From NCBI RefSeq assembly GCF_029201445.1, contig NZ_CP102381.1, forward strand, positions 868,001-932,000: a stretch of 64,000 bases of DNA, written 5' to 3'. Position numbers and translations under genes: made by a program. Origin of the DNA: Thiomicrorhabdus lithotrophica. Lineage in GTDB: Bacteria > Pseudomonadota > Gammaproteobacteria > Thiomicrospirales > Thiomicrospiraceae. Below are positions 51,678 through 60,831 of the stretch, one piece after another (within the stretch, counting starts at the first letter, position 1; each line of letters opens with the position of its first letter). The notes under the pieces were generated by a model that did not search any database, was not told where the DNA came from, and saw nothing but the letters and a program-made list of their open reading frames with translations.

Positions 51678-52140
51678 TAGAACCCTCCTGAGTTAAACTG
51701 CTGGTTGATGTATAAATTGGCGGTAAGGCCGATTGAGTTAAATATAAGTTGCCATTTTTAACACCACGATTGCTCTGCATTTCATCACTAATACGCTTTA
51801 ATTCTTGAGCTGGGCCCTGCATTAGGTTGACTTCTAGAGTATGGTGATTCATTAGTTGAATCTGTGTACTAGAGATAATCTCAGCAACATGCTGGTGTTT
51901 AAGATGGTTTAGTTTTTGTTGCAGGCCTGGAACCGAGTGGTCATAGACCATAGTAAAGGTACCGGCCATAATTTCGTTTGTATGGTCTTGGCTAAAAGCC
52001 GCCGCTTCTTTTCGGATAATCTCTGCTAATAGGGCAGAGCGGTTGTTAAAACCACGAGCATGCATAAGATTATCAAGTTGTTCTATTACGTCTTCTGGTA
52101 ATGACGCACTTGTTCTGATAAGTTTGCTATTTTGTGTCAT
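51670..52140 (-). CDS. NikR-like ribbon-helix-helix regulator with an altered metal site
   Basis: 156 aa. N-terminal RHH DNA-binding domain (residues 6-47: KLIRTSASLPEDVIEQLDNL...RGFNNRSALLAEIIRKEA) and a C-terminal ACT-like tetramerisation domain (about 57-140, ending in NRGVKNGNLYL), both clearly NikR-like. Aligned to E. coli NikR, the Ni ligands His76, His87, His89 and Cys95 correspond to His82, Gln93, Gln95 and Thr101. Three of four ligands are therefore gone. It probably senses something other than nickel and controls this operon, in which it is embedded between the ABC ATPase and DUF1989 genes with an 8-base overlap. Confidence 0.85.
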   Translation of the reverse strand: MTQNSKLIRTSASLPEDVIEQLDNLMHARGFNNRSALLAEIIRKEAAAFSQDHTNEIMAGTFTMVYDHSVPGLQQKLNHLKHQHVAEIISSTQIQLMNHHTLEVNLMQGPAQELKRISDEMQSNRGVKNGNLYLTQSALPPIYTSTSSLTQEGSND

Positions 52141-52142
52141 TG

Positions 52143-53054
52143 TTAAAATATATCCGGTACTTCTGAGTTGACTGAAACCATGCGAACCATGCTGAGCTTA
52201 TCTTCCATATCCACTTCAGTTGTCGGTGGATGCACAAGTTTTTCTAAATATTCTTTAGTGGCAAAAAACTCAGGGCTTAACAAGGTTTCTTCTTTTCTAG
52301 GACGAGGTAAAGGAACGCTTAAGGTTTCCTGAACTCGTCCAGGGTTTGCTTCTAAAATTAAAATTCTGTCGGCTAAATAAATCGCTTCGTCTAAATCGTG
52401 GGTGATAAAGAAAATCGTGATGTCGATGTTCTGCCAAATTTCCAATAAATAACGCTGCATTTTTAAACGATTTTGCGGATCTAGAGCGGCAAACGGTTCA
52501 TCCATAAGCAGAATTTTAGGTTGATTGGCTAGGGCTCTAATAATCGCAACGCGCTGTTTCATTCCACCAGATAACTGGTGTGGGTAAGCATTTGCAAACT
52601 TCTCAAGCCCAACTAAATCAATCCATTGAAACGCTTCAGCTTCAGCCGAGTTTTTAGACATGCCACTTTCAGTTAGGCCAAACATCACGTTTTGCTTTAC
52701 TGTCATCCATGGAAATAGCGAATAACTTTGAAATACCATGCCTCTGTCTGGACCAGGCCCATCAACCAGATCGTCATCAATATGAATAGCACCCACTTCA
52801 TGGGTTTCTAACCCGGCTATTAAGCGAGCCAAAGTTGATTTACCGCAACCTGAAGGCCCAACTACACAGACAAATTCACGTTTGTAAGCGGTAAAGTCAA
52901 TCGAATTAAGCACATTGATTTTTTTACCTTTATGCTCAAAGGTTTTATGCAGGTTTGAGATGGTTAAGGCTTTAGGGCGCTGAAGAATGCGAGCATTTCT
53001 GTCTTTAATTTCAGGCGTATACCAAGCTGCTAAAGGGTGAATGTGTTTTAACAT
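52143..53054 (-). CDS. NitT/TauT-type ABC transporter ATPase
   Basis: 303 aa. Walker A GPSGCGKSTLARL, Q-loop MVFQSYSLFPWMTV, signature LSGGMKQRVAIIRAL, Walker B ILLMDEPFAALD, H-loop FITHDLDEAIYLADR. A 30-residue N-terminal extension precedes the domain. It is 9 bases after the permease and matches the binding protein at 39.9 kb by family. Confidence 0.95.
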   Translation of the reverse strand: MLKHIHPLAAWYTPEIKDRNARILQRPKALTISNLHKTFEHKGKKINVLNSIDFTAYKREFVCVVGPSGCGKSTLARLIAGLETHEVGAIHIDDDLVDGPGPDRGMVFQSYSLFPWMTVKQNVMFGLTESGMSKNSAEAEAFQWIDLVGLEKFANAYPHQLSGGMKQRVAIIRALANQPKILLMDEPFAALDPQNRLKMQRYLLEIWQNIDITIFFITHDLDEAIYLADRILILEANPGRVQETLSVPLPRPRKEETLLSPEFFATKEYLEKLVHPPTTEVDMEDKLSMVRMVSVNSEVPDIF

Positions 53055-53063
53055 TTGGTTCTC

Positions 53064-54038
53064 CTATTTACCTGTATGCCAAGGGAATAATCGTTTACCA
53101 ATTTGAGCTAATAAAATATCGGTAATTAGGCCAATTAATCCAATAATCAGAATAGCTGCGAAAACGTTATCAAAGTTCTTATAGCGCGCTTGTTGGGTAA
53201 TGAACCAGGTAATCCCAGAGCTTGTTCCAATTAGCTCAGCCACAATCAGGTAAGTCCAAGCCCAGCCTAGAAGGATGCGCATATCTCTATATAAGTCAGG
53301 CAAAATACCAGGCAAGATAACGCGTCTAATCATGCGAAATCCTCTGCAACCCAATGTTAGAGAGGCTTCTACTAAAGCCATGTTCAGTTTCCTGGTTGTT
53401 GTAGACACAATTAATACCATTTGGAAAAAGGTTCCAATAAAGATAATGGCAATTTTAGGTGCATCGTAAATTCCTAAAATGGCAACGGCTAAAGCACCAA
53501 AAGCCGGTGCGGGTAGGTATCTAAAAAATTCTGTAAACGGCTCAATTAAATGTGAGGCCGCATTGTACGTCCCAGCGAGTATTCCTAATGGAACACCAAA
53601 TAACATCGCCCAGAAAAAGCCCCATGCAATGACACTGATTGAGTGGCCTAAGCTTTCATGTAACCAAGGCTCACCATTTCGTTTTGGAGGCGTGGTAAAT
53701 GCGGTGTAAAGTGCAGTAACTACTTCATGTGGAGCAGGCAAATAAACTGGATTGACTGGAAACCCTTGAGGTAAGGTGCTCATATCAATTTGTGGGTTTT
53801 CAGCGATTTTTTTATCAACCTCTAACTGAAAAACCTCTTTATCAACTACGGTCCCTTCACGAAAATAACTTACGCCTCCAGGTTGAGTAACCTCAACCTG
53901 AGGGTGCCATATAAATGGTGTATAGCTGACGAGACACCAAAGAAATATGGGAATAGCAAAGCTAGCGAACGTGAGCAAGCGAGCGGATTTTTTATCGACT
54001 GGTGTTCTAGGTATGGCCCAGCTTTTTAAGCGACTCAT
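53064..54038 (-). CDS. NitT/TauT-type ABC transporter permease
   Basis: 324 aa. Membrane segment at about 25-45, a roughly 70-residue periplasmic insert (PQVEVTQPGGVSYFREGTV...), then five segments. The EAA-type loop (EASLTLGCRGFRMIRRVILPGILPDLYRDMRI) contacts the ATPase. First gene of the - strand operon; the 183 bases upstream contain no recognisable guanidine riboswitch or clear regulator site. Confidence 0.93.
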   Translation of the reverse strand: MSRLKSWAIPRTPVDKKSARLLTFASFAIPIFLWCLVSYTPFIWHPQVEVTQPGGVSYFREGTVVDKEVFQLEVDKKIAENPQIDMSTLPQGFPVNPVYLPAPHEVVTALYTAFTTPPKRNGEPWLHESLGHSISVIAWGFFWAMLFGVPLGILAGTYNAASHLIEPFTEFFRYLPAPAFGALAVAILGIYDAPKIAIIFIGTFFQMVLIVSTTTRKLNMALVEASLTLGCRGFRMIRRVILPGILPDLYRDMRILLGWAWTYLIVAELIGTSSGITWFITQQARYKNFDNVFAAILIIGLIGLITDILLAQIGKRLFPWHTGK

Positions 54039-54221
54039 AAGGATTGACTCGTATTATAGTGAATTAGTTATTACTTTTTTCTAAAAACGTAATAAGCAAT
54101 GGTTGTGCCATGCCTAAAAGTTTATAGATTTCAGGTGGTTAAGTTGTTTTTATGATTTTACTGATAATAGAGTGGTTTAGAATGATGCAGGTTTGTTCTT
54201 AAATAGCACAGTTGTGGTGCG

Positions 54222-54968
54222 TTACAGTATTTTTCGGATTGAGGTTTGACCAGATGATAATATTTTGATGGTGTCAGGCAGCTTTATAACGGCTTGTCCT
54301 TGAGGATTTACACCTAAATAAATGCCTTGCTCTTCGATATCAGGTGAAATTAATTTGACCGTTTCATCTATTCTAAATAAGTCATTGAGTTGCCAATAAT
54401 GAGCAAGTTCTTGTTGCGAGTAGTTTTGTAGCTCTGATTGTTGGATTTTTTTGAAAAAGTTTTGGAAAAAAACTTCTAAATCAAAGTGCTTTACTAAGCT
54501 AGAGCCTTCTAATAACGGATTTTCTGCCGATGCATCTCGGTTAATTCCAATTCCGATGATAAAAGCACGATAGTCTTTCTTAATAACCTGCTCAATTAGA
54601 ATGCCAGCCACTTTACCTGAATCATTAAAAATGTCATTAGGCCATTTTAAATACAAAGTTTCTGCGGTGAGTTCAGTTAATGTTTGGTGCAGTAAGCTCG
54701 CAATATGCAAACTTACCAGGCCTGATAAAACGTAGTCTTTATCAACGGGGAAGGCCAAAGAGAAAATGGCGGACTTTTCATTTGTTAACCAGCTACGTTT
54801 TTGTTGGCCGTAACCTGCGGTTTGATTTTTTGTAGTACAGAATAAGGGTTTATTAGGTCTCTTTTCTGATACATAATCTTTTAAAAAACGGCTAGTCGAA
54901 TCAACACTCTCTAAAGAAATGATGTCATAGTTTTTGTGGTGGATTGTTGTCACGCTTGTTTCAGCCAT
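54222..54968 (-). CDS. birA: Biotin--protein ligase (no HTH domain)
   Basis: 248 aa. Catalytic domain with ESVDSTSRFLKDYV, AGYGQQKRSW (the biotinyl-AMP loop, normally GRGRxGRxW, here substituted) and LKWPNDIF, then a C-terminal SH3-like domain. It lacks the N-terminal DNA-binding domain of E. coli BirA, so it is a ligase only. Located just upstream of the operon containing a biotin-dependent carboxylase, which needs it. The palindrome near-copy at 54715 encodes LSGLVS. Confidence 0.92.
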   Translation of the reverse strand: MAETSVTTIHHKNYDIISLESVDSTSRFLKDYVSEKRPNKPLFCTTKNQTAGYGQQKRSWLTNEKSAIFSLAFPVDKDYVLSGLVSLHIASLLHQTLTELTAETLYLKWPNDIFNDSGKVAGILIEQVIKKDYRAFIIGIGINRDASAENPLLEGSSLVKHFDLEVFFQNFFKKIQQSELQNYSQQELAHYWQLNDLFRIDETVKLISPDIEEQGIYLGVNPQGQAVIKLPDTIKILSSGQTSIRKIL

Positions 54969-55025
54969 GGTTTAGTAGTTTCTTTTGTTAATCATTTATT
55001 TTGTAAATGCCATTTTATCGAAATT

Positions 55026-57566
55026 TTAGCACTTTCGTTGTCGATTAACTTGTAGAGAACGTCCCGCTTTTTCTTCTAGAGGTTTATCTGGCCAACGATG
55101 TTTAGGGTATTTACCACGCATCTCTTTGGCAATTTCAAAATAGGAGTCTTGCCAAAAGTGGTTTAAATCGCTGGTGATTTGAATCGGCCTACGAGCTGGA
55201 GAAAGCAGTTCAAAACTTAAAGCCACTTGCTCAAAACCGATTTTAGGTGAGCTGATTTCGCCAAATAATTCCTGTAGTTGAATAGAAATAGTTGGTTGTT
55301 TACCTAATTGATATTCAATAGCGACTTTTTTACCCGAAGGGGCTTGGTAGTGAGTAGGAGCTTGTTGCTCTAAATTCTGTAATTGTTCATAGCTGAGTTT
55401 CGCTTTAAGAAGAGAGGCTAAATCCAGTTTAGAAATATCTGACCACTGTTTGATATGGCTTAAATAGGGTGCGCACCAGCTATCAAAATCATTAAGTAAT
55501 TCAGAACGAGTAAACCCTAGATAATCCTCACTGTATTGCGCTAACCAATTAACACGATTTAACCACTTTAAGGTTTCTGGCTTCCAGGGTAAATCGTCTA
55601 GTTTTGTGCGTTTTAAATGCTCAATAATACAAGTCTGAATTTCTTCTTTTGTTAGGTTTGTAGAGGGTTTAATGTGTAAGCTAAGCGCACCAAGTTTGGT
55701 TCTAGTAATACCTTCTACTTTTTGTTTTTTTGGGTTAAAGGTTATTTCATTTTCTTGAATAATCTGATCAGCAAACACGGCCTCAATTTCATTTTGCGTT
55801 ATGGGCATGGCAATAAAGATTTTGCCATCTTTTCTTTGCCCATCTAGGTTGGTAACCACTAAATATTCATTTTGATTAAGTGAATCATTTTCAGGCAAAA
55901 AAGTGCCTTTGCCATTGCTGAGTAAGTATCGATTGCCTTGATTACTTCTGCGTTGTGCAATTCTATCGGGATACGCTAAAGCAATGCATTGTGCCGTGCT
56001 CAGCTGTGTAGTCTTTTCATTGGCCGTTAATGACAGCTTAGCCATACGTTTTTGCCAGTTTTGACTGTTGATTAAAGCCTCTTTAGTGGCACTTTTAAGT
56101 ACAGTACTTTGCACTGAGTTAGGGTTGATCTTATAGCTTTCTAACGCTTGAATGCGGTCTTGTAAATTGGCACTGTATGAGTTTTTTAATATATCTCGTT
56201 CACTTAATAAGGCGGCAATATCACAAATCAATTCTTGAGATTTCATGACTTTTTGTGGCTGGAGCAATATTTTAGCTAAGCGCGCAGAAAGACCGAGTTG
56301 CATGGCCTGTTTACCTAACGCCGTAATCGTACCTTTAGCATTCAAAAAACCAAGTGTTTGCAGCAACTCTTGCGAAATTTTAATGTGTGATTCAGGTGGC
56401 GGTGTTAACCAACGCATGTTTTGCGGATTGCTTTCACCCCACATGGCGGTTTCTAAACATAGGTCGGTCAAATCGGAACTAAGCATGGATTCTTGTTCAA
56501 ATTCAGGGCGAGTTCTGTGTTCAGCTTCTGTCCATAATCGATAAGCGTGGCCAGAACTTAATCTACCAGCACGGCCAGCACGTTGTTTGGCAGATGCTTG
56601 TGATATTTTTTGAGTGAGCATACGGGTCATGCCGCTACTTGAATCGTAACTGGCTCGGCGAACGAAACCATTGTCTACAACGATGCCAATGCCTTCTATG
56701 GTTAAACTGGTTTCGGCAATATTGGTCGAAAAAATAATTTTGCGTTTTCCATGCTTGTCAAAAGCTAAGGCTTGGTTTTGTTGTTGCGGTGTTAAGCTGC
56801 CATACAAAGGGATAAGGCTATATTCTTCTGTGGGAAAGTTTTCTTCTGCCTGCTTAATCGCCTGCATAATTTCGCCTTTACCTGGTAAAAATACCAGGCA
56901 GTCACCATTATGCGATTGCATAGCTTTGTGAATCGTTTGAATCAATGTTCTGTTCACAACCTGCCAGGCCTGGTTGTTTAGGCTTTGTTCTAAATAGTGG
57001 TATTCAACAGGAAAGCTACGGCCAGGACACTCTATGATAGGAGCATTGTTTAAGAAACTACTTAAAGATTGGTCTTCTAAAGTCGCTGACATTAATAATA
57101 GTTTAAGGTCTTCACGCAAAGCCGATTGGCTATCTAGACATAAAGCCAATGCTAAATCAGCCTCTAAAGATCGTTCATGAAATTCATCAAAAATCACCAG
57201 GCCTGTGCCGTTAAGTTCTGGGTCTTGTTGTAAGCGACGAATTAAAATTCCTTCTGTCACAATCTCTAATTTGGTTTCGGCGGATATTTTGCGCTCATTT
57301 CTTACTTGATAGCCCACGGTTTTGCCAACAGACTCACCCAATTTTTTTGATAAAAACTGTGCAAGGGAGCGCACCGCTAAACGGCGAGGTTCAAGCATGA
57401 TGATTTTTTGACCATTTAACCAAGCAGAATTTAATAAATGTAGTGGTACTTGAGTAGATTTACCCGCGCCTGGCTCTGCTTTTAAAATACTATTTAGATT
57501 GTTGGCTACCGTTAGTTCAATCTCAGGTAAGAAATCATAAATAGGCAAGTTGGTGTTATCAGTCAT
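55026..57566 (-). CDS. hrpB: ATP-dependent RNA helicase HrpB
   Basis: 846 aa DEAH-box helicase. Walker A EPGAGKSTQVPL, DEFHERS (DEAH box variant DEFH), motif III LLMSATLED, motif VI AKQRAGRAGRLSSGHAYRLW, and the HrpB-specific C-terminal domain ending in MRGKYPKHRWPDKP. The cellular role is poorly known. It carries palindrome copies at 56964-56973 (NQAWQV) and 57196 (TGLVI). Confidence 0.96.
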   Translation of the reverse strand: MTDNTNLPIYDFLPEIELTVANNLNSILKAEPGAGKSTQVPLHLLNSAWLNGQKIIMLEPRRLAVRSLAQFLSKKLGESVGKTVGYQVRNERKISAETKLEIVTEGILIRRLQQDPELNGTGLVIFDEFHERSLEADLALALCLDSQSALREDLKLLLMSATLEDQSLSSFLNNAPIIECPGRSFPVEYHYLEQSLNNQAWQVVNRTLIQTIHKAMQSHNGDCLVFLPGKGEIMQAIKQAEENFPTEEYSLIPLYGSLTPQQQNQALAFDKHGKRKIIFSTNIAETSLTIEGIGIVVDNGFVRRASYDSSSGMTRMLTQKISQASAKQRAGRAGRLSSGHAYRLWTEAEHRTRPEFEQESMLSSDLTDLCLETAMWGESNPQNMRWLTPPPESHIKISQELLQTLGFLNAKGTITALGKQAMQLGLSARLAKILLQPQKVMKSQELICDIAALLSERDILKNSYSANLQDRIQALESYKINPNSVQSTVLKSATKEALINSQNWQKRMAKLSLTANEKTTQLSTAQCIALAYPDRIAQRRSNQGNRYLLSNGKGTFLPENDSLNQNEYLVVTNLDGQRKDGKIFIAMPITQNEIEAVFADQIIQENEITFNPKKQKVEGITRTKLGALSLHIKPSTNLTKEEIQTCIIEHLKRTKLDDLPWKPETLKWLNRVNWLAQYSEDYLGFTRSELLNDFDSWCAPYLSHIKQWSDISKLDLASLLKAKLSYEQLQNLEQQAPTHYQAPSGKKVAIEYQLGKQPTISIQLQELFGEISSPKIGFEQVALSFELLSPARRPIQITSDLNHFWQDSYFEIAKEMRGKYPKHRWPDKPLEEKAGRSLQVNRQRKC

Positions 57567-57736
57567 AGAGCCTTTAAAGTGGTTGGATTTTAGATTAGTC
57601 GCTATTATAAATTTTACAGGCCTGGTAAGGCATAGAGTTTGTAGATAAATTTAACAGAGCATTTATTTAAAACCAATTCGGTTTAGAATGAAGCAGTGAT
57701 AACTATTTAAAAATCATTACGAGCAGAGGCGTGAGT

Positions 57737-59011
57737 ATGTTTGAGTTAGCCAAACAGAGATTAGAACCCGTTTTTAAGTATATAAATGTAGACGAAGAGG
57801 TGATAGATCGTCTTTCAGTGGCCAAACGTTCCATCATTGCGAGTATTCCAGTAAGAATGGATAACGGTGAACTAAAGATTTTTACAGGTTACAGAGTGCA
57901 ATATGACGATACTCGTGGACCTACTAAAGGCGGAATTCGTTATCACCCAAGAGTAAATCTGGATGAAGTGACCTCCTTAAGCTTTTGGATGACGGTTAAG
58001 TGTGCTGTGGCAGGTTTACCGTTTGGAGGCGCAAAAGGTGGGGTGATGGTTAATCCTAAGGATCTTTCAAAACTCGAACTTGAACGTTTATCTCGTGGAT
58101 ATATTCGAGCTTTTGCCGATGTGATTGGTGAGTCTAGAGATATTCCAGCGCCAGATGTTTATACCAATAGCACTATCATGGGTTGGATGGCTGATGAATA
58201 TTCCGTTATTTCAAGACGCCAGGTTCCGTCAATGATTACTGGTAAACCAGTACATTTAGGTGGTTCTGAGGGGCGAGAATCGGCCACAGGACAAGGTGCT
58301 TTATTTTCTTTGAATGAATATGCACGCCGTAAAGGCTATAAGGCGTCAGACATTACGGTGGCGGTTCAAGGTTTTGGTAATGTGGGTTATCACTTTGCTA
58401 GACTGGCTAAAAAAAGTGGTTATAGAGTAGTGGCTGTATCCGACTCTAGAGGAGCTATCTATAGCTCATCAGGCTTAAATGTTGAAGATGTTTATCAGTT
58501 TAAGCAGCAAGAGAACGAGTTGGCTTCAGTCTATTGTGACGGCACAGTTTGTAATATGTTGGATTATGAAAGCCTTACCAATGAAGAGTTGCTTTTGTTA
58601 GATGTAGATGTCCTGGTTTTGGGCGCATTAGAAAACCAAATTACCCAGTTAAATGCGGATGAAATCAAGGCTAAAACCATTTTAGAGATAGCAAACGGGC
58701 CTGTAACACCTCAAGCAGATGAAATATTGGAGGCGAATGGTGTAGATGTCATTCCCGATGTTTTAGCTAATTCTGGTGGGGTAGTAGTGAGTTATTTTGA
58801 GTGGGTTCAAAATCGCTCTGGACTTTATTGGGAAGAGAAAGAAGTCCACACTAAACTAAAAAAAATCATGAGTAAAGAATCAAACATCGTTTACGATTTA
58901 GCGTTAAGCCATAATTGCTCGTTAAGAACCGCCGCCTATATTCATGGAATAGAACGTTTAGCCGGAGCGATTGATGAGCGTGGTAACCGTAAATATTTCA
59001 AGAGTATTTAA
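57737..59011 (+). CDS. Glu/Leu/Phe/Val dehydrogenase (glutamate dehydrogenase)
   Basis: 424 aa. Substrate motif KGGIRYHPRVNLDE, catalytic Lys in PFGGAKGGV, PAPDVYTNS and the Rossmann motif VAVQGFGNVGYHFA. The ATG at 57737 has AGAGG 7 bases upstream and is preferred over a GTG at 57731. The length fits NAD-type hexameric GDH. Assimilates or releases ammonia, plausibly useful beside a pathway that yields ammonia. Confidence 0.93.
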   Translation: MFELAKQRLEPVFKYINVDEEVIDRLSVAKRSIIASIPVRMDNGELKIFTGYRVQYDDTRGPTKGGIRYHPRVNLDEVTSLSFWMTVKCAVAGLPFGGAKGGVMVNPKDLSKLELERLSRGYIRAFADVIGESRDIPAPDVYTNSTIMGWMADEYSVISRRQVPSMITGKPVHLGGSEGRESATGQGALFSLNEYARRKGYKASDITVAVQGFGNVGYHFARLAKKSGYRVVAVSDSRGAIYSSSGLNVEDVYQFKQQENELASVYCDGTVCNMLDYESLTNEELLLLDVDVLVLGALENQITQLNADEIKAKTILEIANGPVTPQADEILEANGVDVIPDVLANSGGVVVSYFEWVQNRSGLYWEEKEVHTKLKKIMSKESNIVYDLALSHNCSLRTAAYIHGIERLAGAIDERGNRKYFKSI

Positions 59012-59067
59012 CAGACATTAGGGAATCAATGTTATTGAATTAAAAAATTTAACAAAGGAATTTAACA

Positions 59068-59619
59068 ATGTTTGGAAGAAGTAGCCTTTTAAAAAGTACT
59101 TTAAACCTGGCAGTAGGATTTATTATGTTTGGATTACTTGCAACAGCACAAGCGGCAGAATTAAAAATTGGCGATAAAGCGCCAGAATTTAATTTATTAA
59201 ATCAGGCGGGTGAAACCATTTCTTTAAATCAATACAACGATAAATGGGTTGTTCTCTATTTTTACCCAAAAAATGATACGCCAGGATGCACTGAAGAAGC
59301 CTGTAGTTTTAGAGACAATATTAATCGCTTAATTGCACAAAAAGCCGTTGTGCTTGGTGTTTCGTTGGACAGTCAGGAAAGTCATGCAGATTTTGCTAAA
59401 AAGCATGAGTTGCCTTTTAATCTATTAGCCGATGAAAGCGCAGAAGTCACTAAACAATATGGCGCACTGTTAGATTTAAAAGTCATTAAGTTTGCTAAAC
59501 GCCATAGCTTTATTATTGATCCGAAGGGCAATATTGCTAAAATTTATAGAAGTGTAAACCCAAAAGAGCATGTTAGAGACGTCATGAAAGATTTAAAGGC
59601 GTTACAAGATAGAGAGTAA
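59068..59619 (+). CDS. Exported Bcp/PrxQ-type peroxiredoxin
   Basis: 183 aa. Signal peptide (about 1-30, ending AQA) and a thioredoxin-fold AhpC/TSA domain. The peroxidatic Cys is in FYPKNDTPGCTEEAC, with the possible resolving Cys five residues later, as in atypical 2-Cys PrxQ. The signal peptide implies a periplasmic peroxidase, unlike cytoplasmic Bcp. It shares a bidirectional terminator with ssrA. Confidence 0.92.
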   Translation: MFGRSSLLKSTLNLAVGFIMFGLLATAQAAELKIGDKAPEFNLLNQAGETISLNQYNDKWVVLYFYPKNDTPGCTEEACSFRDNINRLIAQKAVVLGVSLDSQESHADFAKKHELPFNLLADESAEVTKQYGALLDLKVIKFAKRHSFIIDPKGNIAKIYRSVNPKEHVRDVMKDLKALQDRE

Positions 59620-59646
59620 TATTTAAACCATAATATTCAGGCAATA

Positions 59647-59682
59647 AAAAAGCCCACTATTCTATAAAGAGTAGTGGGCTTT
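59647..59682. terminator. Bidirectional terminator between peroxiredoxin and ssrA
   Basis: AAAAAAGCCCACTATTC and its complement around TATAAA, with A and T runs at both ends; it ends the peroxiredoxin gene (+) and tmRNA (-). Confidence 0.9.
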
Positions 59683-59687
59683 GGTGT

Positions 59688-60044
59688 TGGTGGAGCTGGG
59701 AGGAGTCGAACCCCCGTCCGCGAAGCCGCCATCTAAAAATCTACATGCTTATTTGGTCTATTAATTTAACCCTAATGCTACCCGGCCAGCAGGGATCACA
59801 TTCGGCGAGTTTGTTAATTTGATGCTAAATACCCAAACACGCACTTAACACGGTTCTATGTAAGATGATACAGCGATCAGGGGCCATAGACAACTTGCCT
59901 GAGCTGCACTAGCGGCCTAAGCTGCTAGAGAGTAGTTATCGTCGTTTGCAACTATAACAAAATTGAAATAAAGATTTACGTGCATCATTCAGGCACGACA
60001 TGCATCTCAAACTTTGAACTCCCCGTCGAAACCAGTACAGCCCC
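59688..60044 (-). ncRNA. ssrA: tmRNA
   Basis: 357 nt, one-piece. The 5' GGGGCTGTACTGGTTTCGAC and 3' GGTTCGACTCCTCCCAGCTC + CACCA form the tRNA-Ala-like domain. The tag frame resumes at 59949 on the - strand and reads ANDDNYSLAA before TAG at 59919-59917. smpB lies upstream on the same strand, its usual partner. The tag keeps the ...LAA end recognised by ClpXP. Confidence 0.97.
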
Positions 60045-60232
60045 GAATTTGGTATTCAGGATTTGTATCGTCTAAAGAGATAAACCTAAGAGTTGAAGTA
60101 TTATTGGGGGTGAATCAAAATTATTCAAGGGAAGGAAGTGATAAAAACCGTAAATAGGTTGAAATTCCAGTGAATTTACTCAAATTCCCTAACCTTTTGG
60201 TAAAAAGCGAGGGAATGTTTTAGATATTGAGA
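60045..60232. other. Gap between smpB and ssrA
   Basis: 188 bases without a gene; it must contain the ssrA promoter or processing site on the - strand, but no convincing -35/-10 pair was identified. Confidence 0.4.
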
Positions 60233-60709
60233 TTAAAAGTCATTCTTTAGAATACGTTGTTTATCTCTATTCCAATCACGTTCTTTCATGGTGGCACGTT
60301 TGTCGTGCTGTTTTTTACCTTTAGCTAGGCCAATAGCTAATTTAACTTTGCCTTCTTTCCAATAGAGTTCTAAAGGAATAACCGTAGAGCCTTCAATATC
60401 GATTAAACCTCGTAAACGGTTAATTTCTCTGCGGTGTAGTAGTAGTTGGCGAGTACGTAGTGGGTCATGCACATTATGAGTAGAAGCGGTAATCAGCGGA
60501 GTGATTAAAGCGCCAAACAACCAGGCCTGGTTATCTTTAAACATGACATAGCTTTCACCCAGTTGAATTTTACCTGCACGTAAACTCTTTACTTCCCAAC
60601 CTTCAAGGCTTATGCCTGCTTCGATGGTGTCTTCAATAAAATACTCAAAGCGCGCTTTTTTATTTTTTGCGATGGAGTTAGATTTGGTTTGCGGTTTCTT
60701 TTTTGCCAT
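60233..60709 (-). CDS. smpB: SsrA-binding protein SmpB
   Basis: 158 aa; delivers tmRNA to stalled ribosomes. [20 protein letters not shown] near the N-terminus, [19 protein letters not shown] and the basic C-terminal tail [20 protein letters not shown] are all diagnostic. The exact palindrome at 60520-60531 encodes NQAWLF. Confidence 0.98.
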   Translation of the reverse strand: MAKKKPQTKSNSIAKNKKARFEYFIEDTIEAGISLEGWEVKSLRAGKIQLGESYVMFKDNQAWLFGALITPLITASTHNVHDPLRTRQLLLHRREINRLRGLIDIEGSTVIPLELYWKEGKVKLAIGLAKGKKQHDKRATMKERDWNRDKQRILKNDF

Positions 60710-60801
60710 GATTTTTGTCTTTTGAGCGTTCTATCATTATTAAAGTGTTGTGTGTTTAATGGTATGGATCCGGTCTCAATAAACGCACGATTTTGAATTA
60801 T

Positions 60802-60821
60802 ACCAGGCCTTTATGCCTGGT
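60802..60821. repeat. Split palindrome hairpin ACCAGGC-CTTTAT-GCCTGGT
   Basis: The two half-sites of the dispersed palindrome are separated by a six-base loop. It lies 11 bases after the stop of the - strand unknown gene and before smpB. No T run follows on either strand, so termination is uncertain. Confidence 0.7.
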
Positions 60822-60831
60822 GCGTGGGTGC

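Noticed and set aside
54039-54221. Possible guanidine riboswitch upstream of the ABC permease
   Set aside because: No conserved riboswitch motif seen on the - strand; the embedded NikR-like regulator is a better candidate for control.
56905-56914. Further palindrome copies at partial matches such as TACCAGGCAGTC
   Set aside because: These lack the AGGCCT core and cannot be told from chance.
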